A DNA stretch of 64,000 nt from Glandiceps talaboti (lineage: Eukaryota; Hemichordata; Enteropneusta; Spengelidae). The notes below the pieces were generated by a model. It made no database searches and was not told the origin of the DNA. It saw only the letters and a program-made list of their open reading frames with translations. A program made the translations under genes and the position numbers. Shown here piece by piece: positions 11,408 to 25,690 of the stretch; position 1 is the stretch's first letter; each line of letters opens with the position of its first letter. The stretch covers positions 17,584,257 through 17,648,256 of the forward strand of contig NC_135569.1 of NCBI RefSeq assembly GCF_964340395.1, written 5' to 3'.

Positions 11408-12863
11408 CTACATGTATTATCATATTGTCATCATAAAGTGAGTGAAAACTGTCACTAAAAGGATTCTAGTTTTGCCAACTCAGTCCAGATACTAACATGA
11501 TCATAGTTTCAACCTTTGAATGAGTGTCTTTCAACTGACCAAAGCTTATTATATTGGCAATGCACAAATCATCTACATTACATTGTGTTATGCCAAACTA
11601 ACAAAGTGAATACAAATTACATATACAACTCCACAAATAAGTTTCACAACTGACTCACTCACAAACTTGTCAATGTTTAAATGCAATATCTCACTTTCTG
11701 TGTATGTATCTACATGCAATAAATCACAGATTTAAACTTCTTTTCAATTTCTTGTCTTTCTCAGTTTGTATCCGTTCATTTCCTCCAAACATATACAGCC
11801 TAACAGATAGATTGCAGGATGTCACATTAAGTTTGATATATATATTGTATCTACACAGCTAATCTAGTGAGGAGCATGGTAAGACTGATTTATACCCACT
11901 GGGGCAGTAAAGCCACAATAGTGTGATGGTTGCTGATATGCCACAACACAGACTAATATCAATCTATTTCATAAAGGAACACAACACAACTTCTACTACC
12001 CTTAACTCCTAATTTCCCCTTATTTGAGTAAATACTATCAGGTCTTTTCTAACAAGTCCCTGCCTTCAGGTGTTTAATAGTAATAATTCATTTCTTCTAT
12101 AAGGTTGACCATTATTTTATTAAAAGAACATTGGGCCAGATATAAATGATTTTCTTTATATACAGAATGCCATATTAGCGTATACGTACACTGCCTAGGC
12201 TGGCTTTAAAATATTGTTTGTCAGTCAAAACCAATATTGAGAGTCAGGTAACCAAGTTTGTAGGCTAGTACATACTGTATATGTTGAATGATTAATTCAC
12301 TGATAGAGTGTTTTGGTTTTGGTACACTCAAGAATTGCTGCTCACATGAGGATTACACAAACAAAGCCATAAATATGTCAATTTAGTAATGCTATATACA
12401 GGTTTCATTTATTCCAAGACAAAATATGATAAAATATAAAACCAAAATACAAAACTAGATATGCAAGGGTTTAACATTGTGTGTCACAAAGGTTACTTTA
12501 CTCAAATACTGACTTAGGTTCTTGTACAAAGTAATATTTAATTTCTATGTATTTTTTGTTGCTTTCATCACATTAAATACTTAGTATGTCAATTACTGTC
12601 ATTTATTCATTCTTTCAATTAAACGTGGATAATTGTTACAAAACTGTAAAAATACCAAATTCCTGGGAGACACAACACCCTACATATATGTTTTTGTCAA
12701 CAATATACAAAATTATTTCAAATTTCATCTTAGACCATAGACAAGGAAAAGAATGACCAATTTATTAGACACCGAGAAGTAAACTGTGCAGGTTGTTAGA
12801 CTGCCCTCTACAGGCTAACCAATGCTAGAAAATCTTGCCTATACTGTCAAAGGACATATTACA

Positions 12864-14099
12864 GTATTTACAGTGTTTGTATGTTTACAGTGTTTGTATG
12901 TTTACAGTGTTTGTATGTTTACAGTGTTTGTATGTTCAGTGTCTATGTTTAGTGTTTGCATGTTTACAGTGTTTGTATGTTTACAGTGTTTGCATGTTTA
13001 CAGTGTTTGTATGTTCAGTGTCTATGTTTAGTGTTTGTATGTTTACAGTGTTTGCATGTTTACAGTGTTTGTATGTTTACAGTGTTTGTATGTTTACAGT
13101 GTTTGCATGTTTAGTGTTTGTATGTTTACAGTGTTTGCATGTTTAGTGTCTATGTTTAGTGTTTGTATGTTTACAGTGTTTGTATGTTTACAGTGTTTGT
13201 ATGTTTACAGTGTTTGTATGTTTAGTGTTTGTATGTTCAGTGTCTATGTTTAGTGTTTGTATGTTTACAGTGTTTGTATGTTTACAGTGTTTGTATGTTT
13301 GCAGTGTTTGTATGTTCACAGTGTTTGTATGTTTAGTGTCTATGTTTAGTGTTTGTATGTTTACAGTGTTTGTATGTTTACAGTGTTTGTATGTTTACAG
13401 TGTTTGTATGTTTAGTGTCTATATTTAGTGTTTGTATGTTTACAGTGTTTGTATGTTTACAGTGTTTGTATGTTTAGTGTCTATATTTAGTGTTTGTATG
13501 TTTACAGTGTTTGTATGTTTACAGTGTTTGTATGTTTAGTGTTTGTATGTTCAGTGTCTATATTTAGTGTTTGTATGTTTACAGTGTTTGCATGTTTACA
13601 GTGTTTGCATGTTTACAGTGTTTGTATGTTTAGTGTTTGTATGTTTAGTGTTTGCATATTTACAGTGTTTGTATGTTTACAGTGTTTGCATGTTTACAGT
13701 GTTTGTATGTTTACAGTGTTTGTATGTTTAGTGTTCGTATGTTTACATTGTTTGTATGTTTACAGTGTTTGTATGTTTGCAGTGTTTGCATGTTTACAGT
13801 ATTTGTATGTTTAGTGTTTGTATGTTTACAGTATTTGTATGTTTAGTGTTCGTATGTTTACATTGTTTGTATGTTTACAGTGTTTGTATGTTTGCAGTGT
13901 TTGCATGTTTACAGTATTTGTATGTTTAGTGTTTGTATGTTTACAGTATTTGTATGTTTAGTGTTTGTATGTTTACAGTATTTGTATGTTCAGTGTTTGT
14001 ATGTTTACAGTGTTTGTATGTTCACAGTGTTTGCATGTTTACAGTGTTTGTATGTTTACAGTGTTTGTATGTTTAGTGTTTGCATGTTTACAGTATTTG
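12864..14099. repeat. 17-bp minisatellite (with 15- and 13-bp variants), about 75 copies
   Basis: Main unit GTTTGTATGTTTACAGT. Deletion variants GTTTGTATGTTTAGT (15 bp) and GTCTATGTTTAGT (13 bp) are interspersed in a semi-regular pattern. Adjoins the 30-bp array with no spacer at about 14098. Confidence 0.97.
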
Positions 14100-15945
14100 T
14101 CACACACTACAATGTCACTCCCTGTAATGTCACACACTACAATGTCACTCCCTGTAATGTCATACACTACGTCACCCCCTGTAATGTCACACACTACAAT
14201 GTCACCCCCTATAATGTCACACACTACAATGTCACACACTAGTGTCACCCCCCTATAATGTCACACACTACAATGTCCCTCCCTGTAATGTCACACACTG
14301 CAATGTCACCCCCTATAATGTCACACACTAGTGTCACTCCCTGTAATGTCACACACTACAATGTCACCCCCTGTAATGTCACACACTACAGTGCCACCCC
14401 TGTAATGTCACACACTACAGTGCCACCCCTGTAATGTCACACACTACAATGTCACTCCCTGTAATGTCACACACTACAATGTCACCCCCTGTAATGTCAC
14501 ACACTACAGTGTCACCCCCTGTAATGTCACACACTACAATGTCACCCCCTGTAATGTCACACACTACAATGTCACCCCCTGTAATGTCACACACTACAGT
14601 GTCACCCCCTGTAATGTCACACTACAATGTCACCCCCTGTAATGTCATACACTACAATGTCACCCCCTGTAATGTCACACACTACAGTGTCACGCCCTGT
14701 AATGTCATACACTACAATTTGACTCCCTGTAATGTCATACACTACAATGTCACCCCCTGTAATGTCACACACTACAGAGTCACCCCCTGTAATGTCACAC
14801 ACTACAATGTCACCCCCTGTAATGTCATACACTACAATGTCACCCCTTGTAATGTCACACACTACAGTGTCACCCCCTGTAATGTCATACACTACAATGT
14901 CACTCCCTGTAATGTCACACACTACAGTGTCACCCCCTGTAATGTCACATACTACAGTGTCACCCTATAATGTCACACACTAGTGTCACTCCCTGTAATG
15001 TCACACACTACAGTGTCACTCCCTATAATGTCACACACTACAATGTCACTCCCTGTAATGTCACACACTACAATGTCACCCCCTGTAATGTCACACACTA
15101 GTGTCACCCCTGTAATATCACACACTACAATGTCACCCCCTGTAATGTCACACACTAAATGCCACCCCCTATAATGTCACACACTACAATGTCACCCCCT
15201 ATAATGTCACACACTAGTGTCACATCCTATAATGTCACACACTAGTGTCACTCCCTGTAATGTCACACACTACAGTGTCACTCCCTGTAATGTCACACAC
15301 TACAGTGTCATCCCTTGTAATGTCACACACTACAGTGTCACCCCCTATGTCACACACTAGTGTCAGTCCCTGTAATGTCACACACTACAATGTCACCCCC
15401 TATAATGTCACACACTAGTGTCACCCCCTATAATGTCACACACTACAATGTCAGTCCCTGTAATGTCACACACTACAATGTCACTCCCTGTAATGTCACA
15501 CACTACAGTGTCACCCCCTGTAATGTCATACACTACAATGTCACACACTACAGTGTCACTCCCTGTAATGTCACACACTACAGTGTCATCCCTTGTAATG
15601 TCACACACTACAGTGTCACCCCCTATGTCACACACTAGTGTCAGTCCCTGTAATGTCACACACTACAATGTCACCCCCTATAATGTCACACACTAGTGTC
15701 ACCCCCTATAATGTCACACACTACAATGTCAGTCCCTGTAATGTCACACACTACAATGTCACTCCCTGTAATGTCACACACTACAGTGTCACCCCCTGTA
15801 ATGTCATACACTACAATGTCACCCCCTGTAATGTCACACACTAGTGTCACCCCTATAATGTCACACACTACAGTGTCACTCCCTGTAATGTCACACACTA
15901 CAGTGTCACTCCCTGTAATGTCACACACTACAGTGTCACCCCTAG
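14099..15945. repeat. 30-bp minisatellite, about 60 copies
   Basis: The unit is AATGTCACACACTACAATGT followed by CACCCCCTGT, with variants such as AGTGT, CTAGTGTCA and CCTATAATG. Because 30 is a multiple of three it gives frames on both strands with 10-residue periodicity; I regard these as non-coding. A block of about 265 bp is duplicated at the 3' end (see findings). Confidence 0.97.
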
Positions 15946-17142
15946 AGAGCAATAAATGATACCAGTCCTGGACAACAATTTCAAACAGCAAATATGTTAG
16001 CTGATTGTCTTCAAAATTAGATTGGGTGCACAATAAAACTAGCCTATAGTAGCAATTGAACAGGGGAAATACTGGGAAAGCTGTGCTTGATTTATCACCA
16101 ATTTAGATTGCATTCTACACTTTTCATTTCATGTTTGTTGATCTAACAGCTAGCAATATCACTGATGTAAATTTACTCTTCACTAAGTGTTCATCAAGAT
16201 GGTTGCATATAGACCTTTACAGCAACTATTCACTTGATGAAAACATGTAATAAATAATAGTTACAACAACACCCTTGGGTCAAATCAAATTTATATCCAT
16301 TTGTAAACATCTGAAAAGTTCAAATCTTATACACTATGTTTAACATTTACTGAGTATTTTGATTTCCAATGTTTACTTCAAGTGTAGATATCGTCATTGC
16401 TATGACAACACAAAGTACATGTATGACACAACAACTTTCTTTCATTGTAATGAGAGTTACAAAATCACAACCATGTAACTTTCTGCTAGTTTATTTTAAG
16501 GCATTCGTTTTCTATTAGGTGAAACGTAAAATGTTGATGTGTTGCATAAATTTTAATTAAGACCCAATCTATGAAATTGTCCAATTCATGAAATGGGTAG
16601 GTAACTTTAACCCAGTTCATGAAATAGGCAATCGTGTTGCCCAGGTTATGAAGTAAGATATGCCCAGTATATGAAATGAGCATCTTTTATAGGAAACACA
16701 CAAAATAGAATAAGAATCAAAAACTTTATTATCATTTCACAGTTCTTATTGCATAATAATTCAGTGCAAGTACCATGATTTCATAGAATATTTGATGTTA
16801 ATTATTAAAATGTGAAAGACTAACACTAGTAGGTGGTTCAATATCTGAAAGGCAGTTGACCATTGCAACAAGTCAAGCAACTATAAGAACCTGATATCAT
16901 AAAATAATGGATTTTACAATCATTTGAATTGTATTAATGTCAGTATTGTCTCGTGATTTATTAGTTTTTTATATCCTTGCGTGTTATTTTGTAAACTAAC
17001 ATGACATATGAAAGACATTTGTATGACATGCCCCTATTTCTGATGTCATCATTTGATTGAATACATTACAATTACACATCATTTCAAGGTTTTTTCTTTG
17101 CTACAATTTTGATATTGTATTGATGATAGCCACTTATTACCT

Positions 17143-17198
<56 letters not shown>
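17143..17198. repeat. (TG)n microsatellite
   Basis: About 28 uninterrupted TG pairs, 160 bp downstream (in transcript order) of exon G. Confidence 0.97.
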
Positions 17199-17199
<1 letters not shown>

Positions 17200-17361
17200 C
17201 AGTATGCTATCTCACTGTGTTTCACATATCTTGAGGTTTGTCAGTAAATTGGTGTGCATGTGTGTTAATGTGTGCGTATGGATATTAACTTGCCTGTCCA
17301 CAGTGACAGTCTGGTTGTCTGGCTGTGCACATACATGTATGTGTGTACATGTACAACTCAC

Positions 17362-17549
17362 CTAGCTTTGATGATGTTCTTTAGTGTAGATGGATTCCTA
17401 ATTAGTCTGTCCAACATGTTGACAAGGCTTGAGAAAGTGGGTCTGTTTATCCTGTCTTTCTGCCAGCAATCTAACATCAGTTGATGTAAAGCCTGGGGAC
17501 AGTCCATTGGTGGAGGCAGTCTATATCCCTTCTCTACAGACTTGATCAC
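17362..17549 (-). CDS. Eph: Eph receptor exon G: end of kinase domain
   Basis: A 188-nt exon entered in phase 0 and left in phase 2. It begins [18 protein letters not shown], then [13 protein letters not shown] with the conserved CW..DR motif of the terminal kinase helices, and ends [15 protein letters not shown]. This is the standard end of an Eph kinase domain before the linker to the SAM domain. The acceptor is TTTTCAG and the donor AGGTGAGT. Read without splicing, the frame meets a stop just past the donor, which supports the splice call. Confidence 0.97.
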
Positions 17550-17584
17550 CTGAAAAAACACAAACAATATTTGTCACATGTCCA

Positions 17585-17730
17585 TAACCTCAAATGCCAT
17601 ACTCAAACACATATACATAAGTACATACAGACACACCCACACACATGCACACCCACACCCACACACATACACACAGACAGACACACACACACACAGACAC
17701 ACACACACACACACACAACCACACAAACAA
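17585..17730. repeat. CA-rich microsatellite region
   Basis: Imperfect ACACAC with CACCC and ACAGAC interruptions, only about 40 bp from the acceptor of exon G. Confidence 0.9.
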
Positions 17731-17862
17731 ACACACAGGTCTTACTGTGGAATGTTACTGTAACACTATATGAATATACTGGGGGTAATTGAATATTTTA
17801 ATTTATTAAGAGAACACTGAACATGTTGCTTTTGGTACAATTTTGTTTTCATTGTACATGTT

Positions 17863-20240
17863 TATCTAGAATCTATGAAACATGTCATTTCGTCAGGGTA
17901 TCTTAGTACATAGCATAAATCTAGAATCTATGGAACATGTCATTTCATTAGGGTATCTCAGTACATAGCATAAATCTAGAATCTATGGAACATGTCATTT
18001 CGTCAGGGTATCTTTAGTACATAGCATAAATCTAGAATCTATGGAACATGTCATTTCATTAGGGTATCTCAGTACATAGCATAAATCTAGAATCTATGAA
18101 ACATGTCATTTCGTCAGGGTATCTGTCAGTACATAGCATAAATCTAGAATCTATGGAACATGTCATTTCGTCAGGGTATCTCAGTACATAGCATAAATCT
18201 AGAATCTATGGAACATGTCATTTCGTCAGGGTATCTGTCAGTACATAGCATAAATCTAGAATCTATGGAACATGTCATTTCGTCAGGGTATCTCAGTACA
18301 TAGCATAAATCTAGAATCTATGAAACATGTCATTTCATCAGGGTATCTGTCAGTACATAGCATAAATCTAGAATCTATGAAACATGTCATTTCGTCAGGG
18401 TATCTCAGTACATAGCATAAATCTAGAATCTATGAAACATGTCATTTCATCAGGGTATCTCAGTACATAGCATAAATCTAGAATCTATGAAACATGTCAT
18501 TTCGTCAAGGTATCTCAGTACATAGCATAAATCTAGAATCTATGAAACATGTCATTTCATCAGGGTATCTCAGTACATAGCATAAATCTAGAATCTATGG
18601 AACATGTCATTTCGTCAGGGTATCTCAGTACATAGCATAAATCTAGAATCTATGAAACATGTCATTTCGTCAGGGTATCTCTCAGTACATAGCATAAATC
18701 TAGAATCTATGGAACATGTCATTTCGTCAGGGTATCTTTAGTACATAGCATAAATCTAGAATCTATGAAACATGTCATTTCGTCAGGGTATCTCTCAGTA
18801 CATAGCATAAATCTAGAATCTATGAAACATGTCATTTCGTCAAGGTATCTCAGTACATAGCATAAATCTAGAATCTATGAAACATGTCATTTCGTCAGGG
18901 TATCTGTCAGTACATAGCATAAATCTAGAATCTATGGAACATGTCATTTCATCAGGGTATCTCAGTACATAGCATAAATCTAGAATCTATGAAACATGTC
19001 ATTTCATCAGGGTATCTGTCAGTACATAGCATAAATCTAGAATCTATGAAACATGTCATTTCGTCAAGGTATCTCAGTACATAGCATAAATCTAGAATCT
19101 ATGAAACATGTCATTTCATCAGGGTATCTCTCAGTACATAGCATAAATCTAGAATCTATGAAACATGTCATTTCGTCAGGGTATCTTAGTACATAGCATA
19201 AATCTAGAATCTATGAAACATGTCATTTCGTCAGGGTATCTCAGTACATAGCATAAATCTACAATCTATGAAACATGTCATTTCGTCAGGGTATCTCAGT
19301 ACATAGCATAAATCTAGAATCTATGAAACATGTCATTTCATCAGGGTATCTGTCAGTACATAGCATAAATCTAGAATCTATGAAACATGTCATTTCGTCA
19401 AGGTATCTCAGTACATAGCATAAATCAAGAATCTGTGAAACATGTCATTTCATCAGGGTATCTCAGTACATAGCATAAATCTAGAATCTATGAAACATGT
19501 CATTTCGTCAGGGTATCTCAGTACACAGCATAAATCTAGAATCTATGAAACATGTCATTTCATCAGGGTATCTCAGTACATAGCATAAATCTAGAATCTA
19601 TGAAACATGTCATTTCATCAGGGTATCTCAGTACATAGCATAAATCTAGAATCTATGAAACATGTCATTTCATCAGGGTATCTCAGTACATAGCATAAAT
19701 CTAGAATCTATGAAACATGTCATTTCATCAGGGTATCTCAGTACATAGCATAAATCTAGAATCTATGAAACATGTCATTTCATCAGGGTATCTCAGTACA
19801 TAGCATAAATCTAGAATCTATGAAACATGTCATTTCATCAGGGTATCTCAGTACATAGCATAAATCTAGAATCTATGAAACATGTCATTTCGTCAGGGTA
19901 TCTCAGTACATAGCATAAATCTAGAATCTATGAAACATGTCATTTCGTCAGGGTATCTCAGTACATAGCATAAATCTAGAATCTATGAAACATGTCATTT
20001 CGTCAGGGTATCTCAGTACATAGCATAAATCTAGAATCTATGAAACATGTCATTTCATCAGGGTATCTCAGTACATAGCATAAATCTAGAATCTATGAAA
20101 CATGTCATTTCGTCAGGGTATCTCAGTACATAGCATAAATCTAGAATCTATGAAACATGTCATTTCGTCAAGGTATCTCAGTACATAGCATAAATCTAGA
20201 ATCTATGAAACATGTCATTTCATCAGGGTATCTTAGTACA
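17863..20240. repeat. 55-bp minisatellite, about 43 copies
   Basis: Unit AAATCTAGAATCTATGAAAC, ATGTCATTTCGTCAGGGTAT, CTCAGTACATAGCAT. Variants: GTCA/ATCA, GAAAC/GGAAC, and CTCAG/CTGTCAG/CTCTCAG/CTTTAG, giving 55-57-bp units. Copies become more homogeneous in the second half, from about 19560. Abuts the 28-bp array. Confidence 0.97.
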
Positions 20241-23200
20241 TGGTCTATACAATGTACTCTGATAGACATGGTCTATACAATGTACTTTGATAGACATGGT
20301 CTATACAATGTACTCTGATAGACATGGTCTATATAATGTACTCTGATAGACATGGTCTATACAATGTACTTTGATAGACATGGTCTATATAATGTACTTT
20401 CATTGACATGGTCTATGCAATGTACTTTGATAGACATGGTCTATATAATGTACTTTGATAGACATGGTCTATACAATGTACTTTGATAGACATGGTCTAT
20501 ATAATGTACTCTGATAGACATGGTCTATATAATGTACTTTGATAGACATGGTCTATACAATGTACTTTGATAGACATGGTCTATATAATGTACTCTGATA
20601 GACATAGTCTATACAATGTACTTTGATAGACATGGTCTATATAATGTACTTTGATAGACATGGTCTATATAATGTACTTTGATAGACATGGTCTATATAA
20701 TGTACTTTGATAGACATGGTCTATACAATGTACTCTGATAGACATGGTCTATATAATTTACTTTGATAGACATGGTCTATATAATGTACTTTGATAGACA
20801 TGGTCTATATAATGTACTTTGATAGACATGGTCTATACAATGTACTTTGATAGACATGGTCTATATAATGTACTTTGATGGACATGGTCTATATAATGTA
20901 CTTTGATAGACATGGTCTATACAATGTACTTTGATAGACATGGTCTATATAATGTACTTTGATGGACATGGTCTATATAATGTACTTTGATAGACATGGT
21001 CTATACAATGTACTTTGATAGACATGGTCTATATAATGTACTTTGATGGACATGGTCTATACAATGTACTCTGATAGACATGGTCTATATAATGTACTTT
21101 GATAGACATGGTCTATATAATGTACTTTGATAGACATGGTCTATATAATGTACTTTGATAGACATGGTCTATATAATGTACTTTGATGGACATGGTCTAT
21201 ACAATGTACTCTGATAGACATGGTCTATATAATGTACTTTGATAGACATGGTCTATATAATGTACTTTGATAGACATGGTCTATATAATGTACTTTGATA
21301 GACATGGTCTATATAATGTACTTTGATAGACATGGTCTATATAATGTACTTTGATGGACATGGTCTATACAATGTACTCTGATGGACATGGTCTATATAA
21401 TGTACTTTGATAGACATGGTCTATATAATGTACTTTGATAGACATGGTCTATATAATGTACTTTGATAGACATGGTCTATACAATGTACTTTGATAGACA
21501 TGGTCTATATAATGTACTTTGATAGACATGGTCTATACAATGTACTTTGATAGACATGGTCTATACAATGTACTTTGATAGACATGGTCTATATAATGTA
21601 CTTTGATAGACATGGTCTATACAATGTACTTTGATAGACATGGTCTATACAATGTACTTTGATAGACATGGTCTATATAATGTACTTTGATAGACATGGT
21701 CTATATAATGTACTTTGATAGACATGGTCTATATAATGTACTTTGATAGACATGGTCTATACAATGTACTCTGATAGACATGGTCTATACAATGTACTTT
21801 GATAGACATGGTCTATACAATGTACTTTGATAGACATGGTCTATACAATGTACTCTGATAGACATGGTCTATATAATGTACTTTGATAGACATGGTCTAT
21901 ACAATGTACTCTGATAGACATGGTCTATATAATGTACTTTGATAGACATGGTCTATATAATGTACTTTGATGGACATGGTCTATATAATGTACTTTGATA
22001 GACATGGTCTATACAATGTACTTTGATAGACATGGTCTATACAATGTACTTTGATAGACATGGTCTATACAATGTACTTTGATAGACATGGTCTATATAA
22101 TGTACTTTGATAGACATGGTCTATACAATGTACTTTGATAGACATGGTCTATATAATGTACTTTGATAGACATGGTCTATATAATGTACTTTGATAGACA
22201 TGGTCTATATAATGTACTTTGATAGACATGGTCTATACAATGTACTCTGATAGACATGGTCTATATAATTTACTTTGATAGACATGGTCTATATAATGTA
22301 CTTTGATAGACATGGTCTATACAAAGTACTTTGATAGACATGGTCTATATAATGTACTTTGATGGACATGGTCTATACAATGTACTTTGATAGACATGGT
22401 CTATACAATGTACTTTGATAGACATGGTCTATATAATGTACTTTGATGGACATGGTCTATACAATGTACTCTGATAGACATGGTCTATATAATGTACTTT
22501 GATAGACATGGTCTATATAATGTACTTTCATAGACATGGTCTATATAATGTACTTTGATAGACATGGTCTATATAATGTACTTTGATAGACATGGTCTAT
22601 ACAATGTACTTTGATAGACATGGTCTATATAATGTACTTTGATAGACATGGTCTATACAATGTACTTTGATAGACATGGTCTATACAATGTACTTTGATA
22701 GACATGGTCTATATAATGTACTTTGATAGACATGGTCTATACAATGTACTTTGATAGACATGGTCTATACAATGTACTTTGATAGACATGGTCTATATAA
22801 TGTACTTTGATAGACATGGTCTATATAATGTACTTTGATAGACATGGTCTATACAATGTACTTTGATAGACATGGTCTATATAATGTACTTTGATAGACA
22901 TGGTCTATACAATGTACTCTGATAGACATGGTCTATATAATGTACTTTGATAGACATGGTCTATACAATGTACTTTTGATAGACATGGTCTATATAATGT
23001 ACTCTGATAGACATGGTCTATATAATGTACTTTGCTAGACATGGTCTATATAATGTACTTTGATAGACATGGTCTATATAATGTACTTTGATAGACATGG
23101 TCTATATAATGTACTCTGATGGACATGGTCTATATAATGTACTTTGATAGACATGGTCTATATAATGTACTTTGATAGACATGGTCTATATAATGTACTC

Positions 23201-23461
23201 TGATAGACATGGTCTATACAATGTACTTTGATAGACATGGTCTATATAATGTACTCTGATAGACATGGTCTATATAATGTACTTTGATAGACATGGTCTA
23301 TATAATGTACTTTGATAGACATGGTCTATACAATGTACTCTGATAGACATGGTCTATATAATGTACTTTGATAGACATGGTCTATATAATGTACTTTGAT
23401 AGACATGGTCTATATAATGTACTCTGATAGACATGGTCTATACAATGTACTTTGATAGACA
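20236..23461. repeat. 28-bp minisatellite, about 115 copies
   Basis: Unit GACATGGTCTATATAATGTA plus CTTTGATA, with frequent ATACAA, CTCTGATA and GATGGACAT variants. Long blocks of units recur identically at multi-unit spacing (see findings). Confidence 0.97.
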
Positions 23462-23489
23462 ATGGGATTTTACCACAGTTATTATCCAT

Positions 23490-25690
23490 AGAACTAGACT
23501 AAATTTCACTCTGTCCACTATATCACCCCATACTGATACTATAGAACTAGATTAAATTTCACACTGTCCACTATATCACCCCCATACTGATACTATAGAA
23601 CTAGATTAAATTTCACTCTGTCCACTATATCACCCCCATACTGATACTATAGAACTAGATTAAATTTCACTCTGTCCACTATATCACCCCCATACTGATA
23701 CTATAGAACTAGATTAAATTTCACATTGTCCACTATATCACCCCCATACTGATACTATAGAACTAGATTAAATTTCACTCTGTCCACTATATCACCCCCA
23801 TACTGATACTATAGAACTAGATTAAATTTCACACTGTCCACTATATCACCCCCATACTGATACTATAGAACTAGATTAAATTTCACATTGTCCACTATAT
23901 CACCCCCATACTGATACTATAGAACTAGATTAAATTTCACTCTGTCCACTATATCACCCCCATACTGATACTATAGAACTAGATTAAATTTCACTCTGTC
24001 CACTATATCACCCCCATACTGATACTATAGAACTAGATTAAATTTCACACTGTCCACTATATCACCCCCATACTGATACTATAGAACTAGATTAAATTTC
24101 ACATTGTCCATTATATCACCCCCATACTGATACTATAGAACTAGATTAAATTTCACTCTGTCCACTATATCACCCCCATACTGATACTATAGAACTAGAT
24201 TAAATTTCACTCTGTCCACTATATCACCCCCATACTGATACTATAGAACTAGATTAAATTTCACTCTGTCCACTATATCACCCCCATACTGATACTATAG
24301 AACTAGATTAAATTTCACACTGTCCACTATATCACCCCCATACTGATACTATAGAACTAGATTAAATTTCACATTGTCCATTATATCACCCCCATACTGA
24401 TACTATAGAACTAGATTAAATTTCACTCTGTCCACTATATCACCCCCATACTGATACTATAGAACTAGATTAAATTTCACTCTGTCCACTATATCACCCC
24501 CATACTGATACTATAGAACTAGATTAAATTTCACTCTGTCCACTATATCACCCCCATACTGATACTATAGAACTAGATTAAATTTCACACTGTCCACTAT
24601 ATCACCCCCATACTGATACTATAGAACTAGATTAAATTTCACATTGTCCATTATATCACCCCCATACTGATACTATAGAACTAGATTAAATTTCACTCTG
24701 TCCACTATATCACCCCCATACTGATACTATAGAACTAGATTAAATTTCACTCTGTCCACTATATCACCCCCATACTGATACTATAGAACTAGATTAAATT
24801 TCACTCTGTCCACTATATCACCCCCATACTGATACTATAGAACTAGATTAAATTTCACTCTGTCCACTATATCACCCCCATACTGATACTATAGAACTAG
24901 ATTAAATTTCACTCTGTCCACTATATCACCCCCATACTGATACTATAGAACTAGATTAAATTTCACTCTGTCCACTATATCACCCCCATACTGATACTAT
25001 AGAACTAGATTAAATTTCACTCTGTCCACTATATCACCCCCATACTGATACTATAGAACTAGATTAAATTTCACATTGTCCACTATATCACCCCCATACT
25101 GATACTATAGAACTAGATTAAATTTCACTCTGTCCACTATATCACCCCCATACTGATACTATAGAACTAGATTAAATTTCACTCTGTCCACTATATCACC
25201 CCCATACTGATACTATAGAACTAGATTAAATTTCACTCTGTCCACTATATCACCCCCATACTGATACTATAGAACTAGATTAAATTTCACTCTGTCCACT
25301 ATATCACCCCATACTGATACTATAGAACTAGATTAAATTTCACTCTGTCCACTATATCACCCCCATACTGATACTATAGAACTAGATTAAATTTCACACT
25401 GTCCACTATATCACCCCCATACTGATACTATAGAACTAGATTAAATTTCACACTGTCCACTATATCACCCCATACTGATACTATAGAACTAGATTAAATT
25501 TCACTCTGTCCACTATATCACCCCCATACTGATACTATAGAACTAGATTAAATTTCACTCTGTCCACTATATCACCCCCATACTGATACTATAGAACTAG
25601 ATTAAATTTCACACTGTCCACTATATCACCCCCATACTGATACTATAGAACAAGATTAAATTTCACACTGTCCACTACATCACTCCCAAC
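23490..25690. repeat. 54-bp minisatellite, about 41 copies
   Basis: Unit ACTATAGAACTAGATTAAAT, TTCACTCTGTCCACTATATC, ACCCCCATACTGAT. Main variants are CACTCTG, CACACTG and CACATTG, the last often linked with CCATTATATC. It begins about 30 bp after the end of the 28-bp array. A five-unit, 270-bp higher-order period is visible at 24046-24700. Confidence 0.97.

Larger units (their letters stand above)
8163..17361 (-). other. Intron G/H of Eph gene
   Basis: A 9199-bp intron. It contains the 14-bp array (9131-10426), a pearl-like element (10597-11407), the abutting 17-bp and 30-bp arrays (12864-15945) and a (TG)n tract at 17143-17198. The stretches 8163-9130, 11410-12860 and 15950-17140 are AT-rich and hold nothing I can name. 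Confidence 0.75.

Noticed and set aside
14039-16033. Many open frames on both strands through the 30-bp array
   Set aside because: Ten-residue periodic translation on both strands is a property of the 30-bp unit, with no start context, splice support or homology.
17863-23461. Regular repeats resembling a CRISPR array
   Set aside because: Units are contiguous head to tail with no unique spacers, and the context is an animal intron.
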